From Roseibium limicola (GTDB lineage: Bacteria > Pseudomonadota > Alphaproteobacteria > Rhizobiales > Stappiaceae): 64,000 nt of DNA. The notes beneath the pieces were generated by a model. The model was given only the letters and a program-made list of their open reading frames with translations. It was not told the origin of the DNA and searched no databases. The stretch covers positions 248,001 through 312,000 of the forward strand of contig NZ_JAFLNF010000001.1 in assembly GCF_017313085.1 (NCBI RefSeq), given 5' to 3'. Within the stretch, counting starts at the first letter, position 1. Every line of letters begins with the position of its first letter. The position numbers and the translations under genes were made by a program. Positions 26,819 through 36,103 of this stretch are shown here, in pieces.

Positions 26819-28783
26819 ATGACAGAAGAAACCGACATCCCACAGACCACTTCGCTCGAAAGCCCCGGGACGGAAATGCCCGCGCCGGTGCCCAAGGGCG
26901 TAGAAGTGATCGCCGATCAGGTAAAACGCCTGCCGCTTGGGCCGGGCGTCTACCGGATGCTGGATGAAAATGGCGACGTTCTCTATGTCGGCAAGGCACG
27001 CAGCCTGAAGAAACGTGTAACCAGCTATACCCGGCTGCAGGGGCAATCGAACCGGATCATCCGGATGATCCTCTCGACTGCGAGCATGGAATTTGTGGTC
27101 ACGCGAACGGAGACGGAAGCGCTTCTTCTGGAAGCCAATCTGATCAAACGCCTGCGCCCCCGCTTCAATGTGCTCCTGCGCGACGACAAGTCGTTTCCCT
27201 ATATCCTGATCACGGGTGATCATGATGCGCCAGCAATCATCAAGCATCGCGGCGCCCGCAAGAGAAAGGGCGATTACTTCGGCCCGTTCGCCTCTGCGGG
27301 CGCTGTCGACCGGACCATCAATGCGTTGCAAAAGGCATTTCTGATCCGCAATTGCGCCGACAGCTATTACGAGAACCGCTCCCGCCCCTGCCTGCTTTAT
27401 CAAATCAAGCGATGTGCCGGCCCCTGTACCAACGAGATCGATCCCGCCGACTACAGCGGCCTGGTGGCAGAAGCGAAATCATTCCTTTCCGGTCGCAGCG
27501 GCTTAATCAAGACCGATCTCGTCAAACAGATGGAGGCCGCCTCCGAAAACTTGGATTTCGAGCGGGCTGCGATCTACCGCGATCGTCTTTCGGCCCTTTC
27601 TCATGTCCAATCCCAGCAGGGCATCAACCCGCAGAAAGTGGAAGAAGCCGACGTTTTTGCCGTTCATCAGGAGGGCGGCCAAACCTGCATTCAGGTGTTC
27701 TTTTTCCGAACGGGCCAAAACTGGGGCAACCGCGCCTACTATCCCAAGGCCGACAAGTCCTTGGAGGAGGTTTCTGTACTGGAGAGCTTCCTCGCCCAAT
27801 TCTATGACGACAAGCCTGCGCCTCGATTGATCCTTCTGTCCCACACTCTTGAGGAACAGGAGCTGCTTGCAACTGCGCTGAGCGAAAAGACAGAACGCAA
27901 GGTCGCCGTGCAAACCCCCCAGCGCGGCGAAAAGCGGGAACTGGTGGAACACGCCTTGACCAATGCGCGCGAAGCGCTTGGCCGCCGTCTGGCCGAAACC
28001 TCAAGTCAAACCCGGCTATTGGAGGGCGTTGCCGAAGCCTTCGGACTTGCAAAGACACCACGCCGGATCGAGGTCTACGATAACTCCCACATCATGGGTA
28101 CCAATGCTGTCGGCGGAATGATTGTTGCCGGGCCGGAGGGCTTCGCCAAGGGCCACTACCGGAAGTTCAACATCAAGTCTCAGGACATCGTTCCCGGTGA
28201 TGACTATGGCATGATGCGTGAGGTGCTGACCCGTCGCTTCTCGCGGCTATTGAAGGAGAACTCCGACGAGGCACCAGGGGCCATCCAGCCAGAGCAGATG
28301 ACCGAGGGCACAGAGAAAGATGCAAGCGATGTTCCCGCATGGCCCGACCTGGTCTTTATCGACGGTGGCCTGGGACAGTTGAACGCAGTGCGCGAGACCC
28401 TGAAAGAGCTCGGCATTACCGGGGTTCCTCTCGTCGGCATCGCCAAAGGGCCTGACCGCGATGCCGGCCGGGAAAAGTTTTTCATCCCAGGCAAAGACAG
28501 CTTCATGCTGCCCGAGCGCGATCCTGTACTCTACTTCGTCCAACGTCTGCGTGATGAGGCACACCGCTTTGCCATCGGCACGCATCGCGCTCGACGCAAG
28601 AAGGACATAACCAAGAACCCTCTTGATGACATCGCCGGTATTGGCCCGACGCGAAAGCGGGCACTTTTACGCCACTTCGGCACCGCGAAAGCCGTGTCAA
28701 AGGCTGGTGTCGATGATTTGTCCAGCGTGCCTGGTATCTCCGAGGCAATCGCCAAACTTGTCTATGACCACTTCCACGAGTGA
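26819..28783 (+). CDS. uvrC: Excinuclease ABC subunit UvrC
   Basis: The dual-incision nuclease of nucleotide excision repair. The 654-residue protein has, in order, an N-terminal GIY-YIG nuclease ([20 protein letters not shown]), a Cys cluster ([15 protein letters not shown]), the UVR domain that binds UvrB ([20 protein letters not shown]), an RNase H-like 5' nuclease ([28 protein letters not shown]) and a C-terminal double helix-hairpin-helix ([26 protein letters not shown]). A 35-residue N-terminal extension precedes the GIY-YIG domain, and an acidic insert lies near residue 490. In related genomes uvrC is usually followed by pgsA-moaD-moaE; here those genes start 4.4 kb further on. Confidence 0.97.
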   Translation: MTEETDIPQTTSLESPGTEMPAPVPKGVEVIADQVKRLPLGPGVYRMLDENGDVLYVGKARSLKKRVTSYTRLQGQSNRIIRMILSTASMEFVVTRTETEALLLEANLIKRLRPRFNVLLRDDKSFPYILITGDHDAPAIIKHRGARKRKGDYFGPFASAGAVDRTINALQKAFLIRNCADSYYENRSRPCLLYQIKRCAGPCTNEIDPADYSGLVAEAKSFLSGRSGLIKTDLVKQMEAASENLDFERAAIYRDRLSALSHVQSQQGINPQKVEEADVFAVHQEGGQTCIQVFFFRTGQNWGNRAYYPKADKSLEEVSVLESFLAQFYDDKPAPRLILLSHTLEEQELLATALSEKTERKVAVQTPQRGEKRELVEHALTNAREALGRRLAETSSQTRLLEGVAEAFGLAKTPRRIEVYDNSHIMGTNAVGGMIVAGPEGFAKGHYRKFNIKSQDIVPGDDYGMMREVLTRRFSRLLKENSDEAPGAIQPEQMTEGTEKDASDVPAWPDLVFIDGGLGQLNAVRETLKELGITGVPLVGIAKGPDRDAGREKFFIPGKDSFMLPERDPVLYFVQRLRDEAHRFAIGTHRARRKKDITKNPLDDIAGIGPTRKRALLRHFGTAKAVSKAGVDDLSSVPGISEAIAKLVYDHFHE

Positions 28784-28890
28784 GCGTGGCGACTGCGCGC
28801 CCAAGACATGAACAGGACGACGTGCTAGGAACCCGAAAATACGGCCTTCATCGGCCAGACCGCCAGCCCTAGAGACAGCGCGCCGGAAAT

Positions 28891-29979
28891 ATGAAACAGC
28901 GAGCCCAAACTCCTTCTCTGAAAAGCTTTGTCGGCGCTGTGCTCGCGCTGTTGAGTTGGTTCTGCGTGCTTGGAGGGCTGGCGTCGATCGGCCTTGGACT
29001 CGCGCCCTTCATTTGGCCGCATGTTTGGTTGGCGGACAATCTCAGCTTCTTTCAGCCTTTATGGATGGCCATGGCCGTTTGCGGCTTCGGCGCCGGACTT
29101 CTGGGGCTGCTGGCGCCGCACAGGTTCGCGACGATCTACCGGACCGCTGTCACACTCATGGCCGCCGGCCTGATCGTATGGGCAGGCACCAGCGGATGGT
29201 GGATCTATTCACTCCCCAAAGCGTCGATAGCGACCCCATCCTCTGAACGAAAGCTCCGTGTTGTCAGCATCAATCTGGAACGCACCTATCTGAGAAGCCC
29301 TGCCTTGACGCAATTCCTGGGAGAAACCTTGCCTGATGTGCTCCTGCTTCAGGAAAGCGCCTGGGGTTTGCAGCGAAAAATGCTCGGCAACGACACGGGA
29401 AGAAACGACATTGCCGGCGAACCTCCCTACCCGCCCTTTCGCTATTCCGGCGCACTTGGCGACCTCACAGTCTTTTCAAGATATCCCTTGCAAGACCTGT
29501 CTGAGACACGGGTCTCCGGCGAGACTAGGAATCACTGGGAAACATCTGACCGGGAATACGTTAGTTTCAAGGTCGCCACAGGCAACGGGACGGTTCGACT
29601 GGTCACGGTCCATCCAACAAGCCCACGAACCCGCAGCCAGTTCCGTGATCGCCAGACCTATTTCGAGATGCTTTCTGGCGAACTTGAAGCGTTTGCCCTG
29701 GCCGGCGATAACACCCCGCTCCTGGTGATGGGAGACTGGAACACCGCGCCTTGGTCAGCTTTTTTCGTGGATTTTCTTGCTCGTCACGATCTCGGGACAC
29801 GCTTTCCCGGCGGCTTTCCCCAAACCACGCGCTTTTTTTATGACTACCGCCTGCGCTGGCTCTTCGGAGCGAATGTCGACCACATTGCCACCAGCAGGGG
29901 CCTGAGCGTTTCCAACGTGAGGCTGGGACCCAATATCGGCTCCGATCACTTGCCTCTGATCGTCGATCTATTGCCCTGA
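28891..29979 (+). CDS. Membrane-anchored endonuclease/exonuclease/phosphatase family protein
   Basis: A 362-residue protein with three N-terminal membrane segments (about residues 10-35, 48-70 and 76-100) followed by an EEP-fold catalytic domain. The metal and catalytic residues of the fold are visible: VVSINLE, LLLQES (Glu), GDWNTAPWS (Asp, Asn) and GSDHLPLIVDL (Asp-His). With three segments and an N-terminus inside, the domain would face the periplasm. The substrate could be nucleic acid, a phosphoinositide-like lipid or another phosphodiester; the family does not settle it. It stands between uvrC and tdk, in a block that separates uvrC from pgsA. Confidence 0.85.
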   Translation: MKQRAQTPSLKSFVGAVLALLSWFCVLGGLASIGLGLAPFIWPHVWLADNLSFFQPLWMAMAVCGFGAGLLGLLAPHRFATIYRTAVTLMAAGLIVWAGTSGWWIYSLPKASIATPSSERKLRVVSINLERTYLRSPALTQFLGETLPDVLLLQESAWGLQRKMLGNDTGRNDIAGEPPYPPFRYSGALGDLTVFSRYPLQDLSETRVSGETRNHWETSDREYVSFKVATGNGTVRLVTVHPTSPRTRSQFRDRQTYFEMLSGELEAFALAGDNTPLLVMGDWNTAPWSAFFVDFLARHDLGTRFPGGFPQTTRFFYDYRLRWLFGANVDHIATSRGLSVSNVRLGPNIGSDHLPLIVDLLP

Positions 29980-30113
29980 AGATACGCGCCCGCTCGCCAG
30001 CCTGAACACCTGACGGCCCCAATTACCCTTGAATAACCCAAGACGACGATTGAGCCCTTCCCGTGAACGGGAAACACTCATGCCGTCTCGAATCTCAGGA
30101 ATGCGCAAGGCTG

Positions 30114-30695
30114 ATGGGCAAGCTCTACTTCAACTATTCCACCATGAATGCAGGCAAGTCGACCACCCTGCTTCAGGCCGCCTACAACTATCAGGAACGT
30201 GGCATGACCACGCTTCTGCTGATCGCTTCATTTGACGAGCGAGCCGGCCGTGGCCGCATCGGTTCTCGGATCGGCCTGACTGCAGAGGCGGATATCTTCC
30301 GCTCTGAGGATGACCTCTTCACCCATGTTCGCACCGCGCATTCAGATAGGTCTCTGGACGCCGTTTTCGTCGATGAAGCCCAATTCCTGACCGACAGCCA
30401 GGTGCGTCAGCTGGCGCGTGTGGCCGACGAGCTCAACATCCCCGTCATGTGCTACGGTCTGAGAACCGATTTTCAGGGTAAGCTCTTCCCCGGCAGTGCC
30501 GCGCTCCTTGCCCTCGCGGATAATCTCAAAGAGATCAAAACGATCTGCTGGTGCGGTCGGAAAGCTACCATGGTGGCCCGCCTCGACCAAAGCGGCCGCA
30601 TTGTCGCCGAGGGTAAACAGGTCGTTATCGGCGGCAATGAAACTTACGTCTCCCTCTGCCGCAATCATTGGACCCAGGGCGATCTCGGTAAGTAA
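30114..30695 (+). CDS. tdk: Thymidine kinase (type II)
   Basis: Phosphorylates thymidine in the salvage pathway. The 193-residue protein has the P-loop [16 protein letters not shown] at the start, the catalytic FVDEAQFL, the [14 protein letters not shown] lasso-preceding segment, and zinc ligands in [14 protein letters not shown] and CRNHW. All are as in E. coli Tdk. I chose ATG 30114 ([16 protein letters not shown]), the standard family start; the frame is open 17 codons upstream, but without family resemblance. Confidence 0.95.
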   Translation: MGKLYFNYSTMNAGKSTTLLQAAYNYQERGMTTLLLIASFDERAGRGRIGSRIGLTAEADIFRSEDDLFTHVRTAHSDRSLDAVFVDEAQFLTDSQVRQLARVADELNIPVMCYGLRTDFQGKLFPGSAALLALADNLKEIKTICWCGRKATMVARLDQSGRIVAEGKQVVIGGNETYVSLCRNHWTQGDLGK

Positions 30696-30996
30696 ACCTG
30701 ACAGTTGCAACGACATGAGAGGCATGCCCCCAGGGACTCTATGGGAACCATCCACATCACATTTTTGTGCTCGACGGTTCGCAGAGGCCTTAACCTGTAC
30801 ATTAAGACGACATAATTAAATTGATATTTTTCAATAAGTTAAATTAATACCGTAACGACATCTCATTGCATTTATTACAAAACTCCATCTTTTCGACACA
30901 ATTTCACCCGAAGTACGCCATATTGTAAACCATACCGTTTACATTACTGTTTATCCGAAGGCCTGCCCCCGGCTTACCAATTCATACGGCGATCAT
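30696..30996. other. AT-rich intergenic region upstream of the TPR-sulfotransferase gene
   Basis: No gene. From about 30800 to 30960 the DNA changes sharply to AT-rich sequence, unlike anything else nearby, then returns to normal just before the ATG at 30997. It holds the palindrome described separately and is the likely control region of the downstream gene. Confidence 0.6.
30924..30943. promoter_or_regulatory. 20-base palindromic operator candidate (TGTAAAC-N6-GTTTACA)
   Basis: Perfect 7-base arms, TGTAAAC at 30924-30930 and GTTTACA at 30937-30943, around CATACC. It is centred about 63 bases upstream of the TPR-sulfotransferase start, in AT-rich DNA. The size fits a dimeric helix-turn-helix regulator; none can be named. 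Confidence 0.5.
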
Positions 30997-32685
30997 ATGA
31001 CGAACCCTTCCGCACGCCTTGCAGATCAGGCCCTTGCGCTTCAGCACTCCGGTCAAATTGAGCAGGCCGCTGAACTGTTTCGGGAGGTTCTGCAGATCGA
31101 CCCAAGGCATCCGCAGGCCAACTTTTCGCTTGGAATCGTGACGTATCAGGCTGGTGAACTGGGCCAGGCAATCAATCATTTCAGAACGGCAGCGGCGAAA
31201 GCTAAAAAGCACCCGCAGATCTTTCAATTGCTCGGACTGAGCCTGCTCCACGCCGGAGACTATGAAGAAGCTCAACGCGCTCTGCAGAAGGCCATTTCGC
31301 TCGCTCCGAAAATGGCCGAACTTTATGCCCAATTGGGCGAAGTGCATCGCATGCGCCGCAAACCAGTCATGGCACGCGCCAATTTCGAGACAGCCCTCAA
31401 GATGGACCCAAGCCAGGGCCATGCCCTCATCGGCCTGGGTCACCTAGAAGTCTCCCTTGGCAATCTTGAAACGTCCTACAAATACTACGAGAAGGCCATC
31501 GAGGTTGGCAGTGAATGGGGCGCCGCCTATCACCGCCTCGCGTTCCATCGGTCGCACAAGGAACGCCCGGATTTTCTCGACGACATCGAGAAGCATCTGG
31601 ACAAGCCCGTCCCCCAACCTCCCCAGCAGCTTGCCGACTTGAATTGGGCCGCGGCCAAAATCCATTCCGACCTTGGTGATGTCCCGAAAGCCGTCGATCA
31701 CTTCCGCGCTGCCCGGAAATTGCATTATGACGCATTCGATATCGGCGAATACCGCGAGCGCGTCGCCTTCATGAAAGAGCTCTTCACGCCGGAGTTCTTT
31801 CAGGAGCGCCAGGAAGCCGCCGCCAACGACAGCGACCGTCCGGTGTTCATTTTCGGCATGCCGCGTTCCGGAACCACCCTCGTCGAACAAATCATTGCTC
31901 GTCACTCCCAGGTGACCGCCGGTGGAGAACTGGGTTATTTCCGCCACGCTCAGGAAAGCCTTGGTCTCAAGGGTCGCCCCTCCGCAGCCCTTGCCCAAAA
32001 CATCCGCAACTTGGGCCCACGCGAATTTCGCAAACTCGCTCGAGACTACCTGAAGGAACTCGATAGCATCGACAAACGCACCCGCCGCGTCACCGACAAG
32101 ATGCCTCATAACTTCGAGATGCTATGGCTGATGACGTTGCTGTTCCCCAAGGCAACCTTCATTCACACGTTGCGCAGCCCCGCCGACATCTGCATTTCAC
32201 TGCTGTCACATGCAATGTCGAAAGCTCACAACTATGCCCGGGATGAAAAATCAGCCGGCGAATACGTGCTGGAATATGCCAAGCTCGTCAGTCACTGGCA
32301 GAAGGTGCTTCCAACCCCGCCCAATAGCCTTGTCTATGAAAAGCTGGTCTATAATCAGGAGGAGGAAAGCCGCCGCCTGATCGACCTCTCCGGACTTGAG
32401 TGGCAGGAGGAGTGTCTGGCATTCTACCGGGGAGAAACGCCAGTCAACACCTTCTCCGATGTGCAGGTACGCCGACCGATTTTCCGCTCTTCTATTGGCC
32501 GCTGGAAAAAGTACCAACATCACATGGAAAGCTTATTCGAGGCGCTCGGACCATTGGCTCCGCGGGAAGTCCGCAGCGGTGATTTCACCTGCGACGGTTC
32601 TATCGACCTGCCCCCTTTTCCCGATATTAGCGCCGCCAACGATGGTCAGGACCTGACCTCTAGCGAGGCGCTGCAAGGAAGCTGA
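30997..32685 (+). CDS. TPR repeat protein fused to a PAPS-type sulfotransferase domain
   Basis: A 562-residue two-part protein. About six tetratricopeptide repeats fill residues 5-210 (for example LFREVLQIDPRHPQANFSLG and ALKMDPSQGHALIGLGHLEV). The sulfotransferase part starts near 283 with the 5'-phosphosulphate-binding loop FIFGMPRSGTTLVEQIIARH, and the 3'-phosphate motif follows at TFIHTLRSPADICISLLSHA. The TPR-sulfotransferase architecture is widespread in marine alphaproteobacteria and is usually annotated as acting on a glycan or peptide, but the acceptor is unknown. The ribosome site is weak. Its AT-rich upstream region suggests separate control and perhaps separate ancestry from the uvrC-pgsA block. 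Confidence 0.88.
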   Translation: MTNPSARLADQALALQHSGQIEQAAELFREVLQIDPRHPQANFSLGIVTYQAGELGQAINHFRTAAAKAKKHPQIFQLLGLSLLHAGDYEEAQRALQKAISLAPKMAELYAQLGEVHRMRRKPVMARANFETALKMDPSQGHALIGLGHLEVSLGNLETSYKYYEKAIEVGSEWGAAYHRLAFHRSHKERPDFLDDIEKHLDKPVPQPPQQLADLNWAAAKIHSDLGDVPKAVDHFRAARKLHYDAFDIGEYRERVAFMKELFTPEFFQERQEAAANDSDRPVFIFGMPRSGTTLVEQIIARHSQVTAGGELGYFRHAQESLGLKGRPSAALAQNIRNLGPREFRKLARDYLKELDSIDKRTRRVTDKMPHNFEMLWLMTLLFPKATFIHTLRSPADICISLLSHAMSKAHNYARDEKSAGEYVLEYAKLVSHWQKVLPTPPNSLVYEKLVYNQEEESRRLIDLSGLEWQEECLAFYRGETPVNTFSDVQVRRPIFRSSIGRWKKYQHHMESLFEALGPLAPREVRSGDFTCDGSIDLPPFPDISAANDGQDLTSSEALQGS

Positions 32686-32800
32686 GCCAGCAAGACGGGT
32701 TCTTGCATGCAGCGCCCTTGAAGTGCCATCCTTGCCGGGATACATCACCCTGTAAGAAGTCGCATGGGTGCGACGCCTCGGCCAAAGGACCTGACCGACG

Positions 32801-33088
32801 ATGTTGAAGAAGCTGCTCAAAGGGCTGTTTTCCTCTTCCGCTCCTACCGCGGAAAAACAGGACGTTAAGCCGGAAGTCCATAACGGTTTTCAGATCTTCG
32901 TGGAACCGCGCCAGAACGGCAGCCAGTGGCAGATCGCCGGCCGAATTGAAAAGGCCTTCGACGACGAAACCCGCAGCCATGCCTTTCTACGCGCTGACAC
33001 TATGGGGAGCCGTGACGAGGCCGCAGAGCACACCTTGCGCAAGGCGAAACTGCTGATCGATCAGCAGGGTGACGCCATTTTCAACTAG
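32801..33088 (+). CDS. HlyU-family protein
   Basis: A 95-residue cytoplasmic protein matching the HlyU family: YNGFQ-like HNGFQIFVEPRQNGSQWQI, then AFLRADTMGSRDEAAEHTLR and KAKLLIDQQGDAIF. HlyU of Vibrio is an activator of toxin genes, but that protein is an ArsR-type regulator; the proteins of this shorter family carry the name through annotation and have no proven role. The gene sits between the sulfotransferase gene and pgsA, all in the same direction. Confidence 0.75.
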   Translation: MLKKLLKGLFSSSAPTAEKQDVKPEVHNGFQIFVEPRQNGSQWQIAGRIEKAFDDETRSHAFLRADTMGSRDEAAEHTLRKAKLLIDQQGDAIFN

Positions 33089-33198
33089 TCTGGAGTGTCT
33101 CGCGACAGCCACGCCCCGCAGCGTTGACAGCCTCACCGCCTCATGCTTGTGTCCCCTTTAACCACACGACAACCGAGCTTGCCCCATAAAAGGCCTTC

Positions 33199-33777
33199 AT
33201 GAAAAAGAGCGTCGTTCTCAGTCTGCCGAACATCCTGACCTACGGCCGGATCGCTGCTGTACCGGCTGTCGCAGCGTGTTTCTATTTTGAGGGTCACACG
33301 GCGCGCTGGATCGCCCTGGCCATCTTCATCATCGCCGCCATCACTGACTTTTTCGACGGATATCTGGCGCGCGCTTGGCAACAACAGTCTGCGCTCGGGC
33401 GAATGCTGGATCCGATCGCCGACAAGCTTCTGGTCTCGGTCTGCCTGCTGATCCTTGCTTCCGACGGCACGATCGGCGGCTGGTCTCTGGCCGCTGCAAT
33501 TATCATTCTGTGCCGCGAAATACTGGTATCTGGTTTGCGTGAGTTCCTTGCTGAATTGCAGGTAAGCGTTCCGGTCACGCAGCTCGCAAAGTGGAAGACC
33601 ACCGTGCAGCTGATTGCTATCGCCCTGCTGCTTGCGGGGCCTTCAGGTGAAGCTGTTCTGCCTGGCACCGTAATCGCCGGTCTGGTTGCTCTCTGGATTG
33701 CCGCGCTGCTGACCCTATATACAGGCTATGACTATTTCCGTGCCGGCATCGGCCATTTGATCGAGAACGACCAGTAA
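33199..33777 (+). CDS. pgsA: CDP-diacylglycerol-glycerol-3-phosphate 3-phosphatidyltransferase
   Basis: Makes phosphatidylglycerol phosphate at the inner membrane, the committed step to phosphatidylglycerol and cardiolipin. The 192-residue protein has several membrane segments and the full CDP-alcohol phosphatidyltransferase motif (DGYLARAWQQQSALGRMLD, then PIAD: Asp-Gly-x2-Ala-Arg-x8-Gly-x3-Asp-x3-Asp) at about residues 53-77. N-terminal LPNILTYGRIAAVP is typical of PgsA. It starts the pgsA-moaD-moaE cluster, with moaD 57 bases on. Confidence 0.95.
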   Translation: MKKSVVLSLPNILTYGRIAAVPAVAACFYFEGHTARWIALAIFIIAAITDFFDGYLARAWQQQSALGRMLDPIADKLLVSVCLLILASDGTIGGWSLAAAIIILCREILVSGLREFLAELQVSVPVTQLAKWKTTVQLIAIALLLAGPSGEAVLPGTVIAGLVALWIAALLTLYTGYDYFRAGIGHLIENDQ

Positions 33778-33834
33778 AGCGCCCTGGGTGCCTGAGGTCG
33801 TACAACCGGGTCTACTGGACTTGGAGGGAAAGAC

Positions 33835-34086
33835 ATGCAGATCAAATATTTCGCCTCAATCCGTGAAAGAGTCGGGCGCAATGATGAAACGCGCGAGCTG
33901 CCTCGCTCCATAACCACTGTCGCCGACCTTCTTGACCATCTGAGCGCCGAGGACGAAAGCTACGCCATTGCTTTTGCCGATCGTGAGACGCTTCGCGCTG
34001 CCCTGGATCAGGAACATGTGGAACTTGACGCCCCCCTGGGCGCAGCCCGGGAAATTGCACTGTTTCCACCGATGACCGGTGGGTAA
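33835..34086 (+). CDS. moaD: Molybdopterin synthase sulfur carrier subunit MoaD
   Basis: The small ubiquitin-like subunit that carries a C-terminal thiocarboxylate for making molybdopterin. The 83-residue chain begins MQIKYFASIRERVG and ends FPPMTGG; the Gly-Gly end is the site of adenylylation and sulfuration. A GGAGG ribosome site precedes the ATG. The moaE start follows the stop by one base, so the two subunits are translationally coupled. Confidence 0.95.
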   Translation: MQIKYFASIRERVGRNDETRELPRSITTVADLLDHLSAEDESYAIAFADRETLRAALDQEHVELDAPLGAAREIALFPPMTGG

Positions 34087-34087
34087 A

Positions 34088-34570
34088 ATGACGCAACAAA
34101 TTCTCCCGGTCACTCCGGTGGTCCGTGTTCAACTCGAAGACTTCGATGCTGCCGCTGAAGCCCGGATACTGAGTGACGGACGCACAGACGTCGGCGCGCT
34201 GGTGAGCTTTGTTGGCCTGTGCCGCGATGAAGCCGGACGCCTGGACGCCCTTGAACTCGAGCATTATCCAGGGATGGCGGAAGCCGAACTCAGACGCTTG
34301 GCCGGAGAAGCGCTTGAGCGCTGGCCACTTACCGGGCTAACTGTTGTGCACCGACACGGAAAGATTCGTCCGGGAGAGCAGATTGTTCTCGTTGTCGCCG
34401 CCTCGAGCCATCGTCGCGCCGCGTTTGAAGCTTCTGATTTTCTTATGGATTTCCTGAAGACCAAGGCCCCTTTCTGGAAAAAGGAGCACTTGAAGGATGG
34501 AGCCGATGGAAGCTGGGTGAATGCCCGTTCGGTGGACCAAAAAGACGCTGACCGCTGGGTCGAACAGTAA
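34088..34570 (+). CDS. moaE: Molybdopterin synthase catalytic subunit MoaE
   Basis: The large subunit that inserts two sulfurs into precursor Z. The 160-residue protein shows GALVSFVGLCRDEAG, LELEHYPGMAEAELRRLAGE, VVHRHGKIRPGEQIV, SSHRRAAFEASDFLMDFLK and the catalytic-lysine region KTKAPFWKKEHL. The ATG one base after the moaD stop is preferred; an in-frame GTG at 34079 overlaps moaD by eight bases and is possible. Confidence 0.95.
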   Translation: MTQQILPVTPVVRVQLEDFDAAAEARILSDGRTDVGALVSFVGLCRDEAGRLDALELEHYPGMAEAELRRLAGEALERWPLTGLTVVHRHGKIRPGEQIVLVVAASSHRRAAFEASDFLMDFLKTKAPFWKKEHLKDGADGSWVNARSVDQKDADRWVEQ

Positions 34571-34743
34571 CGCTTCAGTCACAAAAGCCTCCTAATATTC
34601 GACAGTAGAAAAACTTATAAAAACAGCTCTGGGTTGGCCTGCGGCTTTAGCGCCTCAGTCTCGGCTCTTCGCTGATTGTGGGCCACTTCGAATCTGATTT
34701 CCGAACTAGTCCGTTTATCCAAACGTGTGCCCCAGGAGTAGGA

Positions 34744-36012
34744 ATGTCCGCGCAGTCTGCACAGCCAGCCTCAACAAAAATGGCACTGCCGTTTGCCGAG
34801 TTCGTCGTGATGATTGCTGCGCTCATGGCTTTGAACGCCCTCGCGATGGATGTCATGTTGCCCGCCCTGCCAAATATTGGCCAGGCCCTGAACATCGTCG
34901 ACCACAACGACCGTCAACAAATTCTCGTTGCCTATCTGATCGGTTTCGGCGTCGCTCAGCTGTTCTATGGACCCATTTCCGATGCCTACGGTCGCAGAAC
35001 ATTGCTGTTGGCCGGGCTGGCGCTCTACGCTCTTGCCAGTGTCGGATCACTTCTCTCCAATACGCTGGATCAGCTCCTGCTCTCGCGCCTCATTCAGGGC
35101 ATTGGCTGTGCAGCGACCCGCGTGATCGCCGTTTCCGTGGTGCGTGACTGCTACAGCGGCCGACGCATGGGCCAGGTCATGTCTCTGGTCATGATGATCT
35201 TCATGGCGGTTCCGGTCATTGCACCGTCAATTGGTCAGGCCATTTTGCTGGCCTTCAGTTGGCACTGGATTTTCTCGCTGTTACTGGGTGCCGGCCTCAT
35301 CATGCTCGTCTGGTGCTGGATCCGCCTGCCGGAAACCCTTCTGCCGGAGAACAGGCAACCGTTAAAGGTCCGCTCGATTGGCAGCGCTTATCTGAAGACA
35401 GTCTCCAGCCGCACCAGCCTTGGCTACATGCTGGCCATGACCTTCGTCTTCGGTGGCCTGTTTTCATTCATCACCATGTCCCAGCAGATCTTTGTCGATG
35501 TCTATGGACTCGGTGTCTGGTTCCCGCTGGTATTCGCATCGATTGCCTTGACCATGTCGGCAGCCTCATTCCTGAATTCACGGCTGGTGGGCGCAATTGG
35601 CATGCGCCGTCTTTCCCATGCGGCGACATGCGCGTTCACCCTGCTTGGCTTTGCCTTGCTGGCGACCTCCGTCACCGGTCAGGACAACCTGATCCTGTTC
35701 GTCATCATCTCAGCTCTTCTGATGTCCTGCTTTGGCTTCATCGGCGCCAACTTCAATACCATGGCGATGGAACCACTTGGCTCGATTGCCGGAACCGCGT
35801 CCTCCGTTCTGGGCTTCGTCACCACCCTCGGCGGAGCGATCCTCGGTTACATCATGGGCAAGCAGTTCGACGGCACGACGCTCTACCTGGGAATCGCTTT
35901 CTCGCTCTATGGTATGATCGCTCTCGGCTTTATCCTGATTGCCGAAAAGGGCCGCTTGTTCAATGCGCATCACGACGACGAAGATTCAGTCGCCGTAGAA
36001 GCAGTCCATTGA
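34744..36012 (+). CDS. Bcr/CflA-type multidrug MFS exporter
   Basis: A 422-residue inner-membrane protein with 12 membrane segments and the marks of the drug:H+ antiporter (DHA1) group. These are LNALAMDVMLPALPNIGQAL in the first segment, FYGPISDAYGRRTLLLAGLA as motif A, and RLIQGIGCAATRVIAVSVVRD as motif B/C. These features fit Bcr/CflA (bicyclomycin, florfenicol) exporters, though the native substrate is unknown. The ATG has CAGGAGTAGG just upstream. A bidirectional terminator follows, shared with ilvE. Confidence 0.9.
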   Translation: MSAQSAQPASTKMALPFAEFVVMIAALMALNALAMDVMLPALPNIGQALNIVDHNDRQQILVAYLIGFGVAQLFYGPISDAYGRRTLLLAGLALYALASVGSLLSNTLDQLLLSRLIQGIGCAATRVIAVSVVRDCYSGRRMGQVMSLVMMIFMAVPVIAPSIGQAILLAFSWHWIFSLLLGAGLIMLVWCWIRLPETLLPENRQPLKVRSIGSAYLKTVSSRTSLGYMLAMTFVFGGLFSFITMSQQIFVDVYGLGVWFPLVFASIALTMSAASFLNSRLVGAIGMRRLSHAATCAFTLLGFALLATSVTGQDNLILFVIISALLMSCFGFIGANFNTMAMEPLGSIAGTASSVLGFVTTLGGAILGYIMGKQFDGTTLYLGIAFSLYGMIALGFILIAEKGRLFNAHHDDEDSVAVEAVH

Positions 36013-36041
36013 TGCCCACGCCAAAGAGGCTGGGTGCGCAC

Positions 36042-36072
36042 AAAAAAGGCGAGCCAGATGGCTCGCCCTTTG
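36042..36072. terminator. Bidirectional intrinsic terminator (MFS exporter / ilvE)
   Basis: A perfect 8-base stem (GGCGAGCC / GGCTCGCC) with an AGAT loop, six A residues on the left and CTTTGT on the right. It lies between two convergent genes. Confidence 0.88.
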
Positions 36073-36103
36073 TCATTTCAAGCAAAGTCCGCCGTTCCGA
36101 TAA

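Noticed and set aside
4826..28783. uvrB and uvrC as one repair cluster
   Set aside because: They are 19 kb apart with unrelated genes between; their presence in one window is simply chromosomal order.
32801..33088. HlyU-like gene as evidence of a haemolysin or toxin locus
   Set aside because: No toxin or secretion genes are near, and the family name comes from annotation rather than function.
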